Shown: positions 42,998-55,990, numbered from the stretch's first letter. The stretch: 64,000 nt of DNA from Deinandra increscens subsp. villosa (GCA_039602395.1 JBCNJP010000006.1:58960429-59024428), one strand, 5' to 3'. The notes: generated by a model not told the origin, from the sequence alone. Numbers and translations: made by a program.

Positions 42998-44556
42998 TCA
43001 CTCTTTACACAAATGACTTCCACTCTCTTTCCAAATGGAATTTTGGTGGGACTCATTTAAAGTTGCTTTAAAATATCTAAATAAACTTTTTCTTTTTATA
43101 ATATGAAGACAAATTGAAGGTTTGGAGTTGGGTTTCATTTTTCAATTGTTCAGAAGTGTAAATTTATACATATTTTGTTAAAAGGTTTATACGTATTTAG
43201 TGGATTATTTTCGTTTTTTCGATCAAAAGTATAAATTTTTATACGTAACTATTGACTTTTGATCGTTTTATATATATGTGTTCAAGCTCCGTTACTGACT
43301 CAGACATGGTGTAATTTAGTATGGAAAGTAGGGTGGATTTATTATTAGGACAAGAGTAATGGACACACCGCACTATGTGGGGGTGCTGATGTGGAGTGAA
43401 GTGTGGTGCGACAAATCCTTCTCTGTGATGTCGGAGTTTTGCTTCCAATGCGGCTCCTGTCCACTGCACTCACTCATCTCTTCACATTTGATCATTTTTC
43501 ATCTGTTTTTCTCTAACCATAACTGTCTCTCTCATTTTTTATTTTTAATAATGAAAAAAAAGTAAAGTGTGGTGTAGGGTGAATATTATGGGTGTAAAGA
43601 GTGAGTGTGAAAGTGATGATGAAATGACAAAAAAAAAATGAAGTGCTAAAAAAAGTGAAGCGTAAACATTACGATTATTTTTTTAAAAAAACTTTCTTTT
43701 GAACCATAACCATAAATACTGGTTTATTTTTTTTTTGATAATCTCAAAGTTTTTATTTACATGTGTTCTTATGAGTTGTTTATAGAATCCCATAAAGTTT
43801 TATAAAATTATATAATATATAAAATTGAGTTAAATAAGAATGATACGCTTTCTTTGATTATCATGTATCCTGTTCTAACTAATATCACGTGTCAACCACC
43901 TAATATATATATTTTTGTTTTAATTCTTTTATCTAAACATAACATACTTATCACATGAGTTTATAGTATATTGATTACACATAACATTTAAATCTATAAA
44001 TCCTAGATTTGATACTTGAAAACTTTGACTTCTAATTGTAACATCTTTACACATATTTTTTTTTTATATTTTTATTTTCTTTATATTATACGTATTTGTG
44101 TAACAGAGCATCTAATAAAATCTAGTTAAAAAGAACTCCATGAACACAACTAACACAACAAAACTAGAATGCAGAATTGAAAGTTTTTTTTTTGGTGAGA
44201 GTAAAATTGAAATAAGTAAACTTTTAGGCATTTGTAACATCTTTTACAAGGTATAAACTCATACTAAAAGATTACTTCTTGTCTTCTTCCACAACGTGTC
44301 CTTCTATCGAGAAAAAGTGTCTTACAAACAAAAAAGCACAATAACGTGAAAACGACGTATTAATTAACCTATGAAAAGGTGAGAACGTATGAACACAAAT
44401 TATTAAGATCTAAAATGGCAAGAAAAAATTCATCCCTTTATACAAGATCACAAAATTAGCTAGTAGCACATAACCAATATCGAGAAATCGGTTAAACCCA
44501 CCAAACAACTCAAACCAAATTGAAGCAATAGTTCGGATGGTTTAAGGTTTAAATTA
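42998..44556. other. Dof upstream region and AT-rich spacer
   Basis: The first few hundred bases should include the Dof promoter (minus strand), but I see no clear TATA box. A stretch at about 43350-43680 with TGTGGGGGTGCTGATGTGGA and GTGTGGTG motifs looks like a decayed repeat without clear ends. Confidence 0.35.
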
Positions 44557-44564
44557 GACAGGAG

Positions 44565-44946
44565 CAATTTTTTAAAAACCGGTTCGAACCGGCCGGTTCA
44601 ACCGCGAACCGCCTTCCTCACCGGTTTTTATATCCCGATTTTTTGGCAATAACCGGACCGGGTCTAACCGGCCGGTTTTCCGGTTCAACCTGTTTTCTGA
44701 TTTTTTTTTAATTTTTTTTATTTTTTAAAGTTTAAAACTTATATTTTCTTTTCTTATGAAATACATATTTGATATTATTTTTGAGTGGATTTTAATTGTA
44801 TTTTAACTACTTTTGTTGGGGTGTACAAGTTTATTAGCATTTTTATAAAAAAATATATATAAATCCCCTAACCGGTTCAACCAGCCGGTCTAACCAGTCC
44901 CAGAAGGTTTTCCGGTTCAACTAAAAAACCGGTTTTTAAAACATTG
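44565..44946. mobile_element. Non-autonomous hAT element, CCGGTT-rich
   Basis: Ends CAATTTTTTAAAAACCGGT and ACCGGTTTTTAAAACATTG are inverted repeats. Flanking octamers GACAGGAG (44557-44564) and GCCAAGAG (44947-44954) match at six of eight positions. The body is rich in AACCGGCCGGTT palindromes, like the element at 13596-13968. Confidence 0.6.
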
Positions 44947-45141
44947 GCCAAGAGGTAAAATGATACAAATCCGGAACCCGAGCAACTTGATTCGAATGTA
45001 GAACCCGACCCGGCCGGTCTGCGTGAAGACAACCTGATCTGAAACCCGTTAAACCGAGTTTTCGGGTTTATCTATCTTTTATTTACTTGTTTTTACTTAT
45101 TAGACTTTAAATCCTAATTGTTTAGCTATTTAAAGCCATTA

Positions 45142-47059
45142 GGCTATGTGTAGTGGATAAAGCCCCATAAAGCCCACAAGGGGCATTATGCGCCATGTGG
45201 ACGCTGACTGGGCAAGGGGCTTTATGGGGCTTTATGGTGTAGTGGATAAAGCCCCATAAAGCCCCACCATCATTACTTAATATTTATTTATTTTTTATTT
45301 TTTATTTTTAAAAAAAAACTACTTTCATAAATATTAAAACTAAAAAAAAAAATATTACAACTTAATTAAAATAAAACATACAATTACTTAAAAAAAAAAT
45401 ACAACTAATTAATCATCGGATGGCACGTCGTCGTAGTCTTCTTCATTTTCTTCATCGTCACCCTCATCTTCTTGTTGCACAACCGGTGGGGGCACGTAAT
45501 TAATTGGCCTATACGTCCAAGTGTGTTCAACCAAATCGGCTTTTAGAGAGTTATGTATCTCTCTTGAGCGCAACATCGCGTAGTTTTGAAGTCTCTTTTC
45601 TTGTGTCGCTGGTGGCATCTCTTGGATGTGTTCGGGTCGAAAGTCGGCACAAATCGCAAGACCCTTATCCTCTTTGTTCATGTTGTGCAATAGGATAATT
45701 GCGCGCATGTAATCCTCCATCTTATCCTTCGTCCACAATCGACAAGGATTTTTAAGAAAGTGCCATTTTTTTTTTAGATTTCCAAAACAACACTCAACGT
45801 CCTTCCGAGCCGCCTCTTGAACCGTCTTGAAATATCGTCGCTTTTCATCAATTGGGTCTTTGAAGGTCTTCACAATCATCGAATACTCCGGATATATCCC
45901 GTCACCCAAAACATATCCATGTCGGTAGTAGGTTCCATTCACGTAAAACCCGACCTTCACCATCTTATCGGATATATAATCCTCGATCACAGAAGAACCT
46001 TCCAAGACGTTGATGTCATTAAGGGACCCCGCGACACCACATTTGGCGTACCAAATCCAACGATCGTTTGAGCAAACGGCTTGCAAAATAACCGTTGGAC
46101 CTTTCTGGTCACCCCTCGTGTGATGTCCTCGCCATTCGGTTGGACAATTATCCCAAGTCCAATGCATGCAATCTATACTTCCAATCATGCCGGGTAAACC
46201 ATGAACTTCTTCGTGGCGATCGTATAGATTTTGCATGTCGTTCCAAGTTGGTTTTCTCAAATACCGCGTCGTGTACAAGTCGGCAAGCCCTTTGCAAAAT
46301 TCTTCTACGGTATCTCTCGTTGTCTTCTCGGCCATCTTCAAATATTCGTCGTTGATATCCGTAGTGTTGCCGAACGCAAGAATTTTTATCGCCGACGTAC
46401 ACTTTTGAATGGAAGTGAACCCAAGTTTTCCAGTAGCGTCGTACCGTTGTCTAAAATACGGTGAATGCTCCTCCAAATCTTTAGCTATACGCAAAAATAG
46501 CCGTTTGGTTATCCGAAATCGTGTTTTGAACGTCTCATCGGAGTAGAGCGGTGATGGGCCAAAATAGTCTCTCATCAAATTATCGTTGGCGGCATTACGA
46601 TCACGTTCAAGATGTCTCCGCTTGATAACCGGGCGTGGTACCGGCATGTCAAAAAATTGAAGTGCGGCGGAGACAACCTCGTATTCTTCATCGTCGAATA
46701 AACCGAGTCGAGTGGCGGAAGAGGGAGAGCCCATTTTTTAAAAAAAAATGAAAGTGAGTGAATTGAGAGAGATTGAGAGAGATTGAGAGTGTTAAGTTTA
46801 TAAATTTGGGAGATATATATATAGTTTGAGAGTGTATTTAAAAAAATTGAAAATTAAAAAAAAAAAAAATTATACCGTTGATATAGCCGTTCAACGGCTA
46901 TATCTCGAAATTTCAACATTTCTCCGGCGTTATACCCTTGACGCCCGGGGCGAATTTGGGCTTCATAACGCCCCATAACGCCCAGCGTAGTGGGCCGGGG
47001 CGTTATGTGGGGCGTTATGGGGCGTTATGGAGCCCAAAAACGCCCCACTACGTTTAGCC
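45142..47059 (-). mobile_element. PIF/Harbinger DNA transposon with intact transposase
   Basis: The 1918-bp element has inverted ends GGCTATGTGTAGTGG and CCACTACGTTTAGCC and a TTA duplication (45139-45141 and 47060-47062). Subterminal repeats are prominent: AAAGCCCCATAAAGCCC on the left (twice) and GGGGCGTTATGGGGCG copies on the right. One transposase frame fills most of it. The Myb-like second protein usual for this superfamily is not encoded, so movement would need it from elsewhere. Confidence 0.9.
45409..46734 (-). CDS. HARBI1/PIF-like DDE transposase
   Basis: 441 residues in one exon. The N-terminal helical region (about 65-175) precedes a DDE_Tnp_4 nuclease. Catalytic residues are D188 in GSIDCMHW, D278 in VLGDGIYPE and E314 in RKDVECCFGNLKKKW, with the family motif GSLNDINVL at 236-244. 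The C-terminus is acidic (EDEGDDEENEEDYDD). These enzymes cut at the ends of PIF/Harbinger elements and insert into TTA/TAA. Length and catalytic triad are complete, so it may be active. The ATG lies about 325 bp inside the right end. Host-domesticated relatives exist, but here the matched TIRs and target duplication show that it is still a transposon gene. Confidence 0.93.
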   Translation of the reverse strand: MGSPSSATRLGLFDDEEYEVVSAALQFFDMPVPRPVIKRRHLERDRNAANDNLMRDYFGPSPLYSDETFKTRFRITKRLFLRIAKDLEEHSPYFRQRYDATGKLGFTSIQKCTSAIKILAFGNTTDINDEYLKMAEKTTRDTVEEFCKGLADLYTTRYLRKPTWNDMQNLYDRHEEVHGLPGMIGSIDCMHWTWDNCPTEWRGHHTRGDQKGPTVILQAVCSNDRWIWYAKCGVAGSLNDINVLEGSSVIEDYISDKMVKVGFYVNGTYYRHGYVLGDGIYPEYSMIVKTFKDPIDEKRRYFKTVQEAARKDVECCFGNLKKKWHFLKNPCRLWTKDKMEDYMRAIILLHNMNKEDKGLAICADFRPEHIQEMPPATQEKRLQNYAMLRSREIHNSLKADLVEHTWTYRPINYVPPPVVQQEDEGDDEENEEDYDDVPSDD

Positions 47060-47468
47060 TTATGTGAGGATTTATAACTAGTTAATTGTTTAATAAAGTT
47101 TGCTTCACAAATGTCAGTGTATATGCCAGTGTCAAAGACACAATGCAATGCATGTTATGTAGAAATGGGCCTGCAATATGTATCTGAATGCATGTTATTT
47201 TATAAAAAGTAAAAACGGACCTGCAACTTTGCCTTTGACTTCTTCTCGTGGAGCAGAAGATACCCTGTAAGTGGGAGTTTCGAAGAGAAGATCGATCGTG
47301 TGAAGTGCCGTTGTAGTCTAAGTCTGAAAATGGGGATGGTATCGGCCGGACTGGAGAAGAGACACCCGTGTGAGGTGTCGTCCGGTAATTACACAATCGT
47401 TCGGAAACTAAGGGTCTAGTATATGTATATCCGATAATCATGGACACCGGCGCTTATGCCGTTCAGAA

Positions 47469-47754
47469 CAGGGGCGGACCTACTTGAAGGGCAGGGGTAG
47501 CGCCCGCTACCCCTGAACTTTTACTGCGATGTGCATTTTTTTTGGTTTTCGGTATTTCGCTATCTCTGAAACGAATTTTCCGCTACCCCTCGAATAAATT
47601 TTATGGTTTTAGTTAGATCATGACTTGAAAATATGATCAAAAGCCCATTAATTACCTAAATTTTTTTCCAGAGGCGCTGCCCTGAACCCTCGTTAGTCTC
47701 AACATATATATTTTTTAACGCTACCCCTGAATTTTTTGTCTGAATCCGCCCCTG
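47469..47754. mobile_element. Non-autonomous hAT-like element
   Basis: The ends CAGGGGCGGA and TCCGCCCCTG are perfect inverted repeats. Octamers GTTCAGAA (47461-47468) and GTACAGAA (47755-47762) differ at one base. Repeated CGCTACCCCTGAA motifs fill the interior. 286 bp. Confidence 0.65.
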
Positions 47755-47762
47755 GTACAGAA

Positions 47763-49719
47763 GAAGGTAGTGGCGAAGTTTGAAAGAAAACCCCGAGGAG
47801 GCGGAGCTCAAAAATTCTACCAAGGGGGCGATACTCAATACATTTAATTTTTTTTACATGAAATCATGAATATTAATGCTTCCAGCCGTAAAAATTAAGG
47901 GGGCGGTCCGGTCCCTTCAATACTTCATCATTGGAAGAAGAGAAGTATCCTGTTATGATCAGCCCAAAGACTCACAAGCCTAAAGATCTAAATCTAATTA
48001 AAAGGCTCAACTACATCAACCCAAATAAGAAATAAGAAGATAATGGGTGAAACGATGAAGTCATAGAAAAATGATTGTGAATGCTTGGTGTCTTCTTCCC
48101 ATCTCTCTACTTTGTAATCTCTTGTTTCTCATCTCCTTCTAGTTGTCACTATCACTATTATTTTAATTACTTCGTAATCGATCATTGTCTAAAGGATTAT
48201 TGACTAGTATTGTACCTAATGTGATCTCAAATGCGATCACTTCTTATCTAGACCCTCCAATGTGATGTCCGTCTAACGAGGCATGTGAGCCTCCGGCCCA
48301 CACATTAACTTAATGAATGTAATAAGTCGACATGTTCTATGTTTAGGACCTGCAAGTTTGACCTTTGTATATTGCATATTTTGAGATTGTCACCTACAAA
48401 TGTCCAATGTAGGTTGTACTATGTGTAACATGATTGCATCTCTGTACTTTTGATCATAGAATTTGTGTAACCTAAAGAAAATATCTAAACATGTTACATG
48501 AACATGTTTACCTTAATGGGTGTAGAAAATACCTGAACGTGATTAACCCGACATAACCCAAACCTGAATAAGACAACTAGGGTCGGGTCTTATAGGGTCT
48601 AAAAGTATCAATCGGGTTAACTCGACAAACCCGAAATGTAATTAGGGTCGGGTTACAGGTTGATTTTAAAAAAAACCAGGTTTCGGATTAACCCAAATAA
48701 TGAATATCCCAAAGTATTTCAAGTTGCTGCATTGGTCGTTGTTTTTAAAGACAATTTTCAATTAATGTTTTTCTAAATACAGTATCATGACTCATGAGTA
48801 CGAAATTAAATTGTTTAGGAATGAAATTGTTTTGTTGAAGTTGTTAAAGCTATAGTTTTAATTAGATCTTCTACGGTTTTAATCAAAATTTTGAAATTAG
48901 CCTTGAGTAATCAATTAATTAGGATATTCACTTAAATGTTGGGTAGTGTAGACTCATTTGATGTGGTTTAGATTATTTGATGTTAAATGGTTTGCTTGTT
49001 TTAAAACTTTAAATATAAAATTGACATAAAATATAGTTCTATTAAAACCCGATTAACCCGACTAGCTCGACCCTAATAACCCGAAACCCTAATAACCCGA
49101 AACCCGTCTAACCCGAACTTGATGAACTCGAACCTTAATAGGGTCAGGTTGCGGGTGCATTTTTTTATAAAAAAACCGACTAACCCGACCCTAATAACCC
49201 AAAGCCCAATCGAGTTGACCCGATTAACAACCCTAAGCACAACCCACTTCGTGATAACTAGTATATGATGTGTTCATCTATATCGTTTATCATAAAGTAT
49301 GTATAATATTTTAAGTAGAACTATTTGAACAGGTTGTAGTTGAACTATTATAAGATCTAGAACCGGTAACCAGAGTTGTAAGGTTGAGCTCTTGATGTCA
49401 TGTGAACCACACGAAAATACTGAATCTAGTCATTGTATAGAGATAAGAGACCACAAAGTATGTTTCTCTCGTGGTGCCACGGATGGCGCCAATATAGAAA
49501 CGGGATACCTCGGGATGGTCAGAGTGGAACGCCAAGGACGGACCTTCGGGGCATTGGGCCGATCTACAATGTGGAAGAGATGGGTTGAACCTCCGAGCCA
49601 AGCTAAACGAATCTGGTATCCTGGGTCTTGTCATGTACCTGTAACATGTAAGGAATCCATTAGAAGGGGGCCAGAGACCGGGGTCTCTGGACCACCATCT
49701 AACGATCAAGTCAGTAAGA

Positions 49720-49761
<42 letters not shown>

Positions 49762-50794
49762 TGTGTATATATGTATATGTATGCGTGTGAGAACATGTGA
49801 ATACGGGAGAGTAAGTTTCTCATGGGATGAACGGAGTAGTCCATCCATCTAGTAGGATGAAGGAGAAACTAAGACATTCGTTTATTTTCCATATTTGTAA
49901 CCCGACCCGTTTCTATTATCCATGTAATTTCAATTTTTATTCAAGCAATCTCGACAAATTTCGATAATCATTTTTGGTATTTGTTTCACTTATGAATGGG
50001 TAATTTAGTAAATTACCGAACCACACACCCGATTAACCAGGAAAACAACGTTGGTGAAATTTCAAATTAAATATTCAAACAAGCATTTCAATAATACATA
50101 CTAGGGCAAATTACATTTTACGTCCTTTAAAAATTATTCAAATTTCACTTACGTCATTAAACTAAGAAAATAACAAAAAAAGTCCTTTATGTTTAAACTT
50201 TGTTACAGGTTACGTCTCATGCACTAACGTCCGCTTAATTAAAAGGTTAAATCAAGTCACGTGCCTCTCACATGAGGGCAAAATAGTCATTTTTCTCTTT
50301 TTACAATTTAATTAAAAAATTTACAAAATCTTTCTAAAATGAAAATACAATTGTTTAGATCAAGCACATCTAGTAATTAAAAGCACATTCACCACCACAA
50401 GACCGACAACCTAATTCAACCACTCCAATTTTGGCGCCAATGACCGCACCGCCTCCTCCGACTCCGGAGATGGCGGTAGAGTTGAGCAGCGGCCAAGACG
50501 TGTTGACTCAGATCACCAATGGCGGTGTTGCTATGTTTATGGGGACGAATGTCGCTGGTACCGTTGTTTGGGGGGGGGGGGGTTGAGAGATGAGTCGAAA
50601 TCGAATGGGGTGATGACGACATATATAGAGATGTGGAATGAGCGCTTTGCGATGATGGGGAAAACCTTAGAAGCCAGAAACCTTGTACGCCATCACCTGT
50701 AGTTTCATTTTTATTACAACGAAGATGAATCACTGGTGTCTGTTTTACATTCTAGTCTGGTACATTTTGAATTGGTGCAAACACTAACTTACTT
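47763..50794. other. Repeat-rich intergenic region
   Basis: No supported gene. 48530-49220 is dense in AACCCGA/CTAATAACCC phrases, as in decayed hAT MITEs. A (TA)n microsatellite lies at about 49726-49758 and a 12-14-base G run near 50570. A sequence at 50105-50300 (GGCAAATTACATTTTACGTC...ACTAACGTCCG) resembles one arm of a MULE MITE, but the other arm was not found. Confidence 0.4.
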
Positions 50795-51530
50795 TACACA
50801 AACCCGAAGAATTTAAACAACTTTGGCAAAGTATGCTTATCGTTTTCGTTTAACCGCCTCCTACCTCATCAAGCTTATGAACAATCAACATTAACATTCT
50901 AATTATCCTCTAATATGTGCTCCATTAGTTATCTATGACATGTTCATGATCTCCTTCAATCACCAACTTGAATGTTGTGTAAGTAGGAGAGACAAGTTCA
51001 CACTAAAAGCCCTAAAAGTCCAAGCATTTACTTCTTATCCTCCCCCCTTGTCCCCCAACCACCTTTGGCTCATTAAATACACTCCTTAACTGAGATTTTT
51101 CGTCCACTTACCATTTCCAAGAGCTCATTCACTTTATTCTACAAATAACCAAGCAAAACACTAGTTTCCTCATACCTTCACTTTCATAAAATTTCATCAA
51201 ATTTGTTAAGTCAACTTCTGTGAACCATATATCCCTCATACTTCATCGTAATCCATCATGTATTGGCTAGAAATCTTCCTCTGTGAGTCCTCTAAAACGC
51301 CAACCCATCTCACTTAATTATGTTGAGAATTCAACCCTCTAGACAATTTTCAACCACAACTACTCCAGAATCTCGCTGCTGTGTAATCTTATTTTTTGTG
51401 ACGTATTTGAGGTAGCAAACAAAACCAGCTGATTCTTTTTCCCATCTCTTCTTCTTTCTAAGTAATACACGAGAGACATAAAGTTTGCATCATTTGGGTC
51501 CCTAAACCTTCCAGAATCTCCTTCCAAAGT
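50795..51530. repeat. 736-bp direct repeat, copy A
   Basis: From TACACAAACCCGAAGAATTT to CCTTCCAAAG, repeated at 52482-53216 with scattered substitutions. The ends are not TG/CA and carry no primer site, so it does not look like a normal LTR pair. No coding potential was recognised. Confidence 0.85.
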
Positions 51531-52481
51531 CGACCCAGTTTTCTGCCAGAAACTGTGTTGAAACTCAAGAACTCTTCAAGACTTCAAGTGTTGATCCAAG
51601 ATCAACCGTCATCTTCATTACCTTCTCCTTACATTTATAAAAACCTTTCATTCCATGTTCCTTAAATACTCATTCTTTTTTATATCTAAGAACACCCATT
51701 TAAAAGGCTTGTTGGTTAATAACCTTTAAAGGAAAACTACTCAACTATTAAGTAAACATCCTAATCATCTTGTGGGTTATACAAAATAAATATACATCTT
51801 GTTTCATAGAAACCTCACAGAAATTCTGTGAAATCCACAGAAAATCTGTGAAAATCACAGATTCTCTTTTTCACTTTAAATTAGCGATATCGTGGTCATA
51901 ACAAACTGAAAATGAACAAACTTAGACCCCATGATTAAGTTCTTTGAGTTAGCTTTCCATTGGTAATTAGTTTGCTTTCTAATTCAACTCCAGGACCACG
52001 TAACAGTCCCTACAACATTGTTGCGCATTTCAGTATCTTCTGTTTTGTGAGGTTGTTTCGAGTTATTTCATAGCGTCTTCTAAACATAAGTTGTTTGAAA
52101 TACTTTAAACTAATAACCTGTGAATTTTGGTAGTTTTTATAATACATGTGACATTTTACAAATGCACTTAAAGTCACAATCAACAAGCTGTCTAAATTCT
52201 CAAGATAATGCACTAAACCAAAAACTAATATGTGTGCACTAAACCAAAAACTAATATGTATCACCAACGGTTAAATATATGAATACACATATATTTTGTG
52301 TGCTCTAAGTATTATGTTTTAATGATTTGAAACATTCACTTTTATTTATTTTGGGTTATACCTGATATACCAAAAATTACTCGGTACTCACCAAAATGAC
52401 TAGATAAATGCCTATTTATCTAAACTCTAACATTTATTATCGCAACTCTATCTATCAGTTTTAGTTTCACCATTAAACACA

Positions 52482-53216
52482 TACACAAACCCGAAGAATT
52501 TAAACAACTTTGGCAAAGTATGCTTATCGTTTTCATTTAACCGCCTCCTACCTCATCAAGCTTATGAACAATCAACATTAACATTCTAATTATCCTCTAA
52601 TATGTCCTCCATTAGTTATCTATGACATGTTCGTGATCTCCTTCAATCACCAACTTAAATGATGTGTAAGTAGGAGAGACAAGTTCACGCTAAAAGCCCC
52701 AAAAGTTGAAGCATTTACTTCTTATCCTCCCCCCTTGTCCGCCAACCACCTTTGGCTCATTAAATACACTCCTTAACTGATATTTTTCGTCCACTTACCA
52801 TTTCCAAGAGCTCATTCACTTTATTCTACAAATAACCAAGCAAAACACTAGTTTCCTCAAACCTTCACTTTCATAAAATTTCATCAAATTTGTTAAGTCA
52901 ACTTCTCTGAGCCATATCTCCCCCATACTTCATCGTAATCCATCCTTTATTGGCTAGAAATCTTCCTCTTTGAGTCCTCTAAAACGCCAACCCATCTCAC
53001 TCAATTATGTTGAGAATTCAACCCTCTAGACAATTTTCAACCACAACTACTCCAGAATCTCGCTGTTGTGCAACCTTATTTTTTGTGACGTATTTGAGGT
53101 AGCAAACAAAATCAGCTGATTATTTTTCCTATCTCTTCGTCTTTCTAAGTAATTCACGCGAGACATAAAGTTTGCATCATTTGGGTCCCTAAACCTTCCA
53201 GAATTTCCTTCCAAAG
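52482..53216. repeat. 736-bp direct repeat, copy B
   Basis: The partner of 50795-51530, offset about 1687 bp, with 951 bp of unrelated sequence between. The long 5' LTR starting near 53250 lies 33 bp downstream. Confidence 0.85.
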
Positions 53217-53249
53217 ATGACCTATACATGGGACATTTTATGTGACAAC

Positions 53250-55344
53250 TGTAACTTCCCAAGTTAACCCCGTTAAGTTTTTCCATTAGTTCTGGTAGTT
53301 CCGTTAACGAACCCGAGACCCGTTATTTGTATGATTACATGTTTATTCATGATTATTTGCTAATTAATATTAGTAACTTGTTTCGTGAACTAATTTCATG
53401 ACCTTATGTGTTAGTTGTGAAAATTTGCCTTTTTATGCGAAACCGGGCTTCGTGTGTAAATTTGGATTTTTATGTATAAATGATAAATTTATATAACCCG
53501 ACTAAATCTTGCATGTTAAATGAGTTAAAAACAATTGGAGATGTTTTTAAAAATTTTACTTTATAACTTTTAGTTAAAAACCCACTTAAAATGAGTCTTA
53601 TGCTTGTTTTGTTTAAATTGAAAGATGAGGGACCAAATGTGTAAATCTCAACTTAAAAAATCTGCCATCTCCCTCCTCCCTCCTCATTTTCACGATCCAG
53701 ACCCCCATCTCTCCCTCTCTTCTTACGACTTCACCAACACACACACACACACTTTGATTTTTGAAGAATCAAGCATCCAAGAGGCAAATTCCAAGGTTCC
53801 TAAGGTTCAAGAACACTCAAGCAAGCTTCTTCTTCCTCCCCTCTTTTCCTACCTGCGATTTTACCCAAATCTTGTAAGCCCTAAGTCTTTGATTTCGAAA
53901 TTTGTTAGTTGCATGTGTGTTTTTATGCATTTAAGTGCTAAATGGAGTGTTTGTATGCTCATGAAACTTGGTTTAGCTTAAGGTACATTAATTCACGGTT
54001 TGGGACAGATTTGTGGAGGGGTTTGGATCTGGAAATTGAGGGTTGGGTTAAGCTTCAAGTGTCCTAAATGATTGTTGGGTGTTTGGTTATGGGTTTTGGA
54101 TGTAATGTGCTTAAATGCTAGCTATAAGATGAGATTTTGCTATGCTTTTAGTATGAACATGTTCACTACAGAAATTACATGTTATTATGGTTAGAAACTT
54201 GTTAGGAGGTGTTTAATTGACCAAATGTTGGCATATAATTGAAATCTTAAACTTTTGCAAACTTGAAAATTCTAACAGCTTTGACCAGATTTTTGGTCAA
54301 CTTGCAGCAGCCATAACTTGCTCGTTTTTGCTCGAAACTGACTGATTCTTTTTCCCTAGTAAAGTAGGATTTCTTAGCTTTACAACGGCTACTCGCACAC
54401 TTTCTAAAACCTCCGTTTGGTCACTCAAAACACAGCTGCAAGTCGGGTTGACTTTGACCAACCTGTTGAATCAAGTGCTAGGTACCAGTGCACCCTAAGG
54501 TGAGTTTCACTTACTATTATTGTTATATCCGGTTTAGGATGATAACGCACAGATAGTTGCATCCGGTAAAGGATGGCAACCCGACGGTAAAGGTACTTCT
54601 TTACTTGAGTAATTTTCCGACAAAATATCATATGTTGCACTGAATTGCTTTCATTAAAAAGTCCTTACATTCGGGCCGTTAATATACAGTAGCGAGGTAA
54701 TATTGAGTAGTACTACTGGGGATTGACACCCCCGCTCGGCGGTGCACGGGATGCACCCTCCGGCTGGCGGTCGGACTGAGATCAATGTTAGCCTACCCAC
54801 CGTGATCCGGATGGACACGGGAAGGCAAGGTTCATAGGTATCCCCTATCAAAACATTGTCAGCTTCGGTTACGAACAATTCAGGTGTACATAACTATAGG
54901 CTAGCTACCTACGATATGGAACTTTACTGGCCTTATGATTATTGATTGTGTTTTACCTTTCTTTATTCATACATTAGGTCTACATGTGGCGTGTAGACCG
55001 CTCTAGTGAACTCACCAGCCTTGGCTGACACTTGATTGTTGATTTCTTTTCAGGTCGTTAGGTGGATCATGGACGGCACCAGTGGTGGCAGTACTCCCTA
55101 TGGATACCTTTTGAAAAACCCGGAATTTCAAATATTTAAATCCATCGTTTTGTAACACCATAACTGCAAACTTTACTGATGCTTCCGCTGAACTGTTAAA
55201 CTTACTGTTTTGGACTGTAACTAAAACTTTATGTTAATTTATAAATTCTGTTATGGTTTGGTTGTAACTAAAGTCTGGGATCCTGGTCTGGATCACACCC
55301 CACACGGTTGGTTATACTCCGTTAGTGGAAATTGGGGGTGTGAC
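53250..55344 (+). repeat. 5' LTR of a large LTR retrotransposon
   Basis: About 2.1 kb from TGTAACTTCCCAAG to GGGGGTGTGACA, followed at 55347 by TGGTATCAGAGCCC, the initiator tRNA-Met primer site. A CT-rich leader-like stretch with (CA)n near 53735, and a GC-rich block at 54715-54830, lie inside. The right part of the element is lost in the assembly gap, so class and completeness cannot be judged. The end style matches the old LTR at 24496-26996 (TGTAACA...GTGTGACA). Confidence 0.7.
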
Positions 55345-55346
55345 AG

Positions 55347-55360
55347 ATTGGTATCAGAGC
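55347..55360 (+). other. Primer-binding site after the 53-55 kb LTR
   Basis: TGGTATCAGAGCCC lies two bases after the LTR end. Only about 130 bp of the internal region is visible before the gap. Confidence 0.8.
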
Positions 55361-55490
55361 CCTTGGTTACAGCGAACCAGAACATTTTTAAAAGTAAAAT
55401 TTCTGAACTGTAACTGTTTTTGAAAACTTTGGTTACAACCCATTCTGCAAAGTACTGCCCCGCGTGCTGAAGATGATCCTTACTTAGAAC

Positions 55491-55990
55491 NNNNNNNNNN
55501 NNNNNNNNNNNNNNNNNNNNNNNNNNNNNNNNNNNNNNNNNNNNNNNNNNNNNNNNNNNNNNNNNNNNNNNNNNNNNNNNNNNNNNNNNNNNNNNNNNNN
55601 NNNNNNNNNNNNNNNNNNNNNNNNNNNNNNNNNNNNNNNNNNNNNNNNNNNNNNNNNNNNNNNNNNNNNNNNNNNNNNNNNNNNNNNNNNNNNNNNNNNN
55701 NNNNNNNNNNNNNNNNNNNNNNNNNNNNNNNNNNNNNNNNNNNNNNNNNNNNNNNNNNNNNNNNNNNNNNNNNNNNNNNNNNNNNNNNNNNNNNNNNNNN
55801 NNNNNNNNNNNNNNNNNNNNNNNNNNNNNNNNNNNNNNNNNNNNNNNNNNNNNNNNNNNNNNNNNNNNNNNNNNNNNNNNNNNNNNNNNNNNNNNNNNNN
55901 NNNNNNNNNNNNNNNNNNNNNNNNNNNNNNNNNNNNNNNNNNNNNNNNNNNNNNNNNNNNNNNNNNNNNNNNNNNNNNNNNNNNNNNNNN
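55491..55990. other. Assembly gap (500 N)
   Basis: Exactly 500 N, the usual placeholder for unknown length. It hides the body and 3' LTR of the retroelement that starts at 53250. Any frame drawn across it is meaningless. Confidence 0.99.

Noticed and set aside
42762..43016. Plus-strand frames opposite the Dof gene
   Set aside because: They are antisense shadows of the Dof coding strand.
49050..49200. Interstitial telomere
   Set aside because: The repeats read CTAATAACCCGAAACC and not CCCTAAA arrays; they look like hAT MITE filler.
49392..49844. Overlapping frames with Tyr/Ile repeats
   Set aside because: They end in a TA microsatellite, and neither strand shows a known domain or splice support.
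50795..53216. LTR pair of a small retrotransposon
   Set aside because: The repeats lack TG/CA ends, a primer-binding site and a polypurine tract; kept only as a direct repeat.
53625..53981. A 118-residue frame in the 53-55 kb LTR
   Set aside because: It sits in the CT-rich leader-like part of an LTR, includes a CA microsatellite and shows no domain.
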